DNA of 64,000 bases, from contig NZ_QGGQ01000002.1 in the NCBI RefSeq assembly GCF_003148665.1, positions 310,001-374,000 of the forward strand, in the 5' to 3' direction. Below the pieces are notes generated by a model. That model was not told where the DNA came from. It did not search any database and saw only the letters and a list, made by a program, of their open reading frames with translations. Shown in pieces: positions 63,946-64,000 of the stretch. The first letter of the stretch is position 1; the number at the start of each line of letters is the position of its first letter. The position numbers and the translations under genes were made by a program. The stretch comes from Maribacter polysiphoniae. Its GTDB lineage: Bacteria > Bacteroidota > Bacteroidia > Flavobacteriales > Flavobacteriaceae.

Positions 63946-64000
63946 TCTTATTCTTTTAATCGATTTGGATTTTTGAAGCATTTACTAATTTTTTGTGGGA

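Noticed and set aside
1-64000. CRISPR arrays, insertion-sequence transposases, integrases, restriction or toxin-antitoxin systems
   Set aside because: No regularly spaced direct repeats and no translated product resembling these families were seen.

Overview
The window looks like a chromosomal segment of a marine member of the Flavobacteriaceae (Bacteroidota). It has two SusC/SusD outer-membrane uptake pairs. It encodes both type III and eukaryote-like type II glutamine synthetase and many Bacteroidota-restricted families (DUF4920, DUF4266, DUF3570, DUF1684, SusD-like). Promoters have the phylum's -7 box TAnnTTTG, and starts lack Shine-Dalgarno sequences. No base counts, alignments or database searches were run; family calls are from reading the translations.

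Layout. 0-2.6 kb: end of an MscS channel gene and a NatA/NatB-type ABC exporter. 2.6-4.3 kb: a gene-free stretch full of palindromic intergenic repeats. 4.3-10.9 kb: grpE-dnaJ, a TIGR01777 epimerase, mnmD with a DUF4920 lipoprotein, a branched-chain aminotransferase, a PHP-like lipoprotein and a MazG-like pyrophosphohydrolase. 11-16.9 kb: two small membrane proteins, crcB, then a nitrogen-uptake block P-II/Amt/porin/P-II/Amt. 16.9-24 kb: DUF1684, an MFS transporter behind a tiny Cys-Cys-Cys leader ORF plus terminator, a DJ-1-like lipoprotein, a hydrolase-like protein lacking its nucleophile, Lrp, a four-helix-bundle protein, purU and DUF4197. 24.3-34.2 kb: a membrane-anchored AraC regulator and a SusC/SusD/surface-lipoprotein/arylsulfotransferase cassette flanked by two diverged ~190-bp direct repeats. 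34.6-37.7 kb: an alpha/beta hydrolase, pyrF and prfA. 37.9-41.4 kb: a compact envelope redox operon (Rieske, thioredoxin, ApbE, DUF4266, DUF3570). 41.5-46.2 kb: purM, then divergent glnN (GSIII) and glnA (GSII). 46.3-51.2 kb: a Ca2+/Na+ antiporter, a BlaI/M56 signalling pair whose sensor ends in two TonB-plug-like repeats, a 55-residue SsrA-binding-protein-like ORF, and apt. 51.2-54.8 kb: tRNA-Arg(ACG) with a duplicated 3' end, a TPR histidine kinase with LuxR regulator, and a four-TM protein. 55.3-64 kb: a polysaccharide-utilisation locus (LamG lipoprotein, SusD, SusC, GH47 alpha-mannosidase) probably for alpha-mannan or high-mannose N-glycans.

How the parts connect. Nitrogen assimilation is the strongest functional theme. 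The first glnK-amt operon and the divergent glnN/glnA region share an ACCC-N11/12-GGGT inverted repeat separated by an A/T tract, placed in or near the promoters, which suggests a common nitrogen regulator. The best candidates for poorly described biology are the Rieske/thioredoxin/ApbE/DUF4266/DUF3570 operon, the M56 sensor with receptor-plug-like repeats, the SusCD-arylsulfotransferase cassette between direct repeats, and the Cys-rich leader/terminator upstream of the MFS gene.
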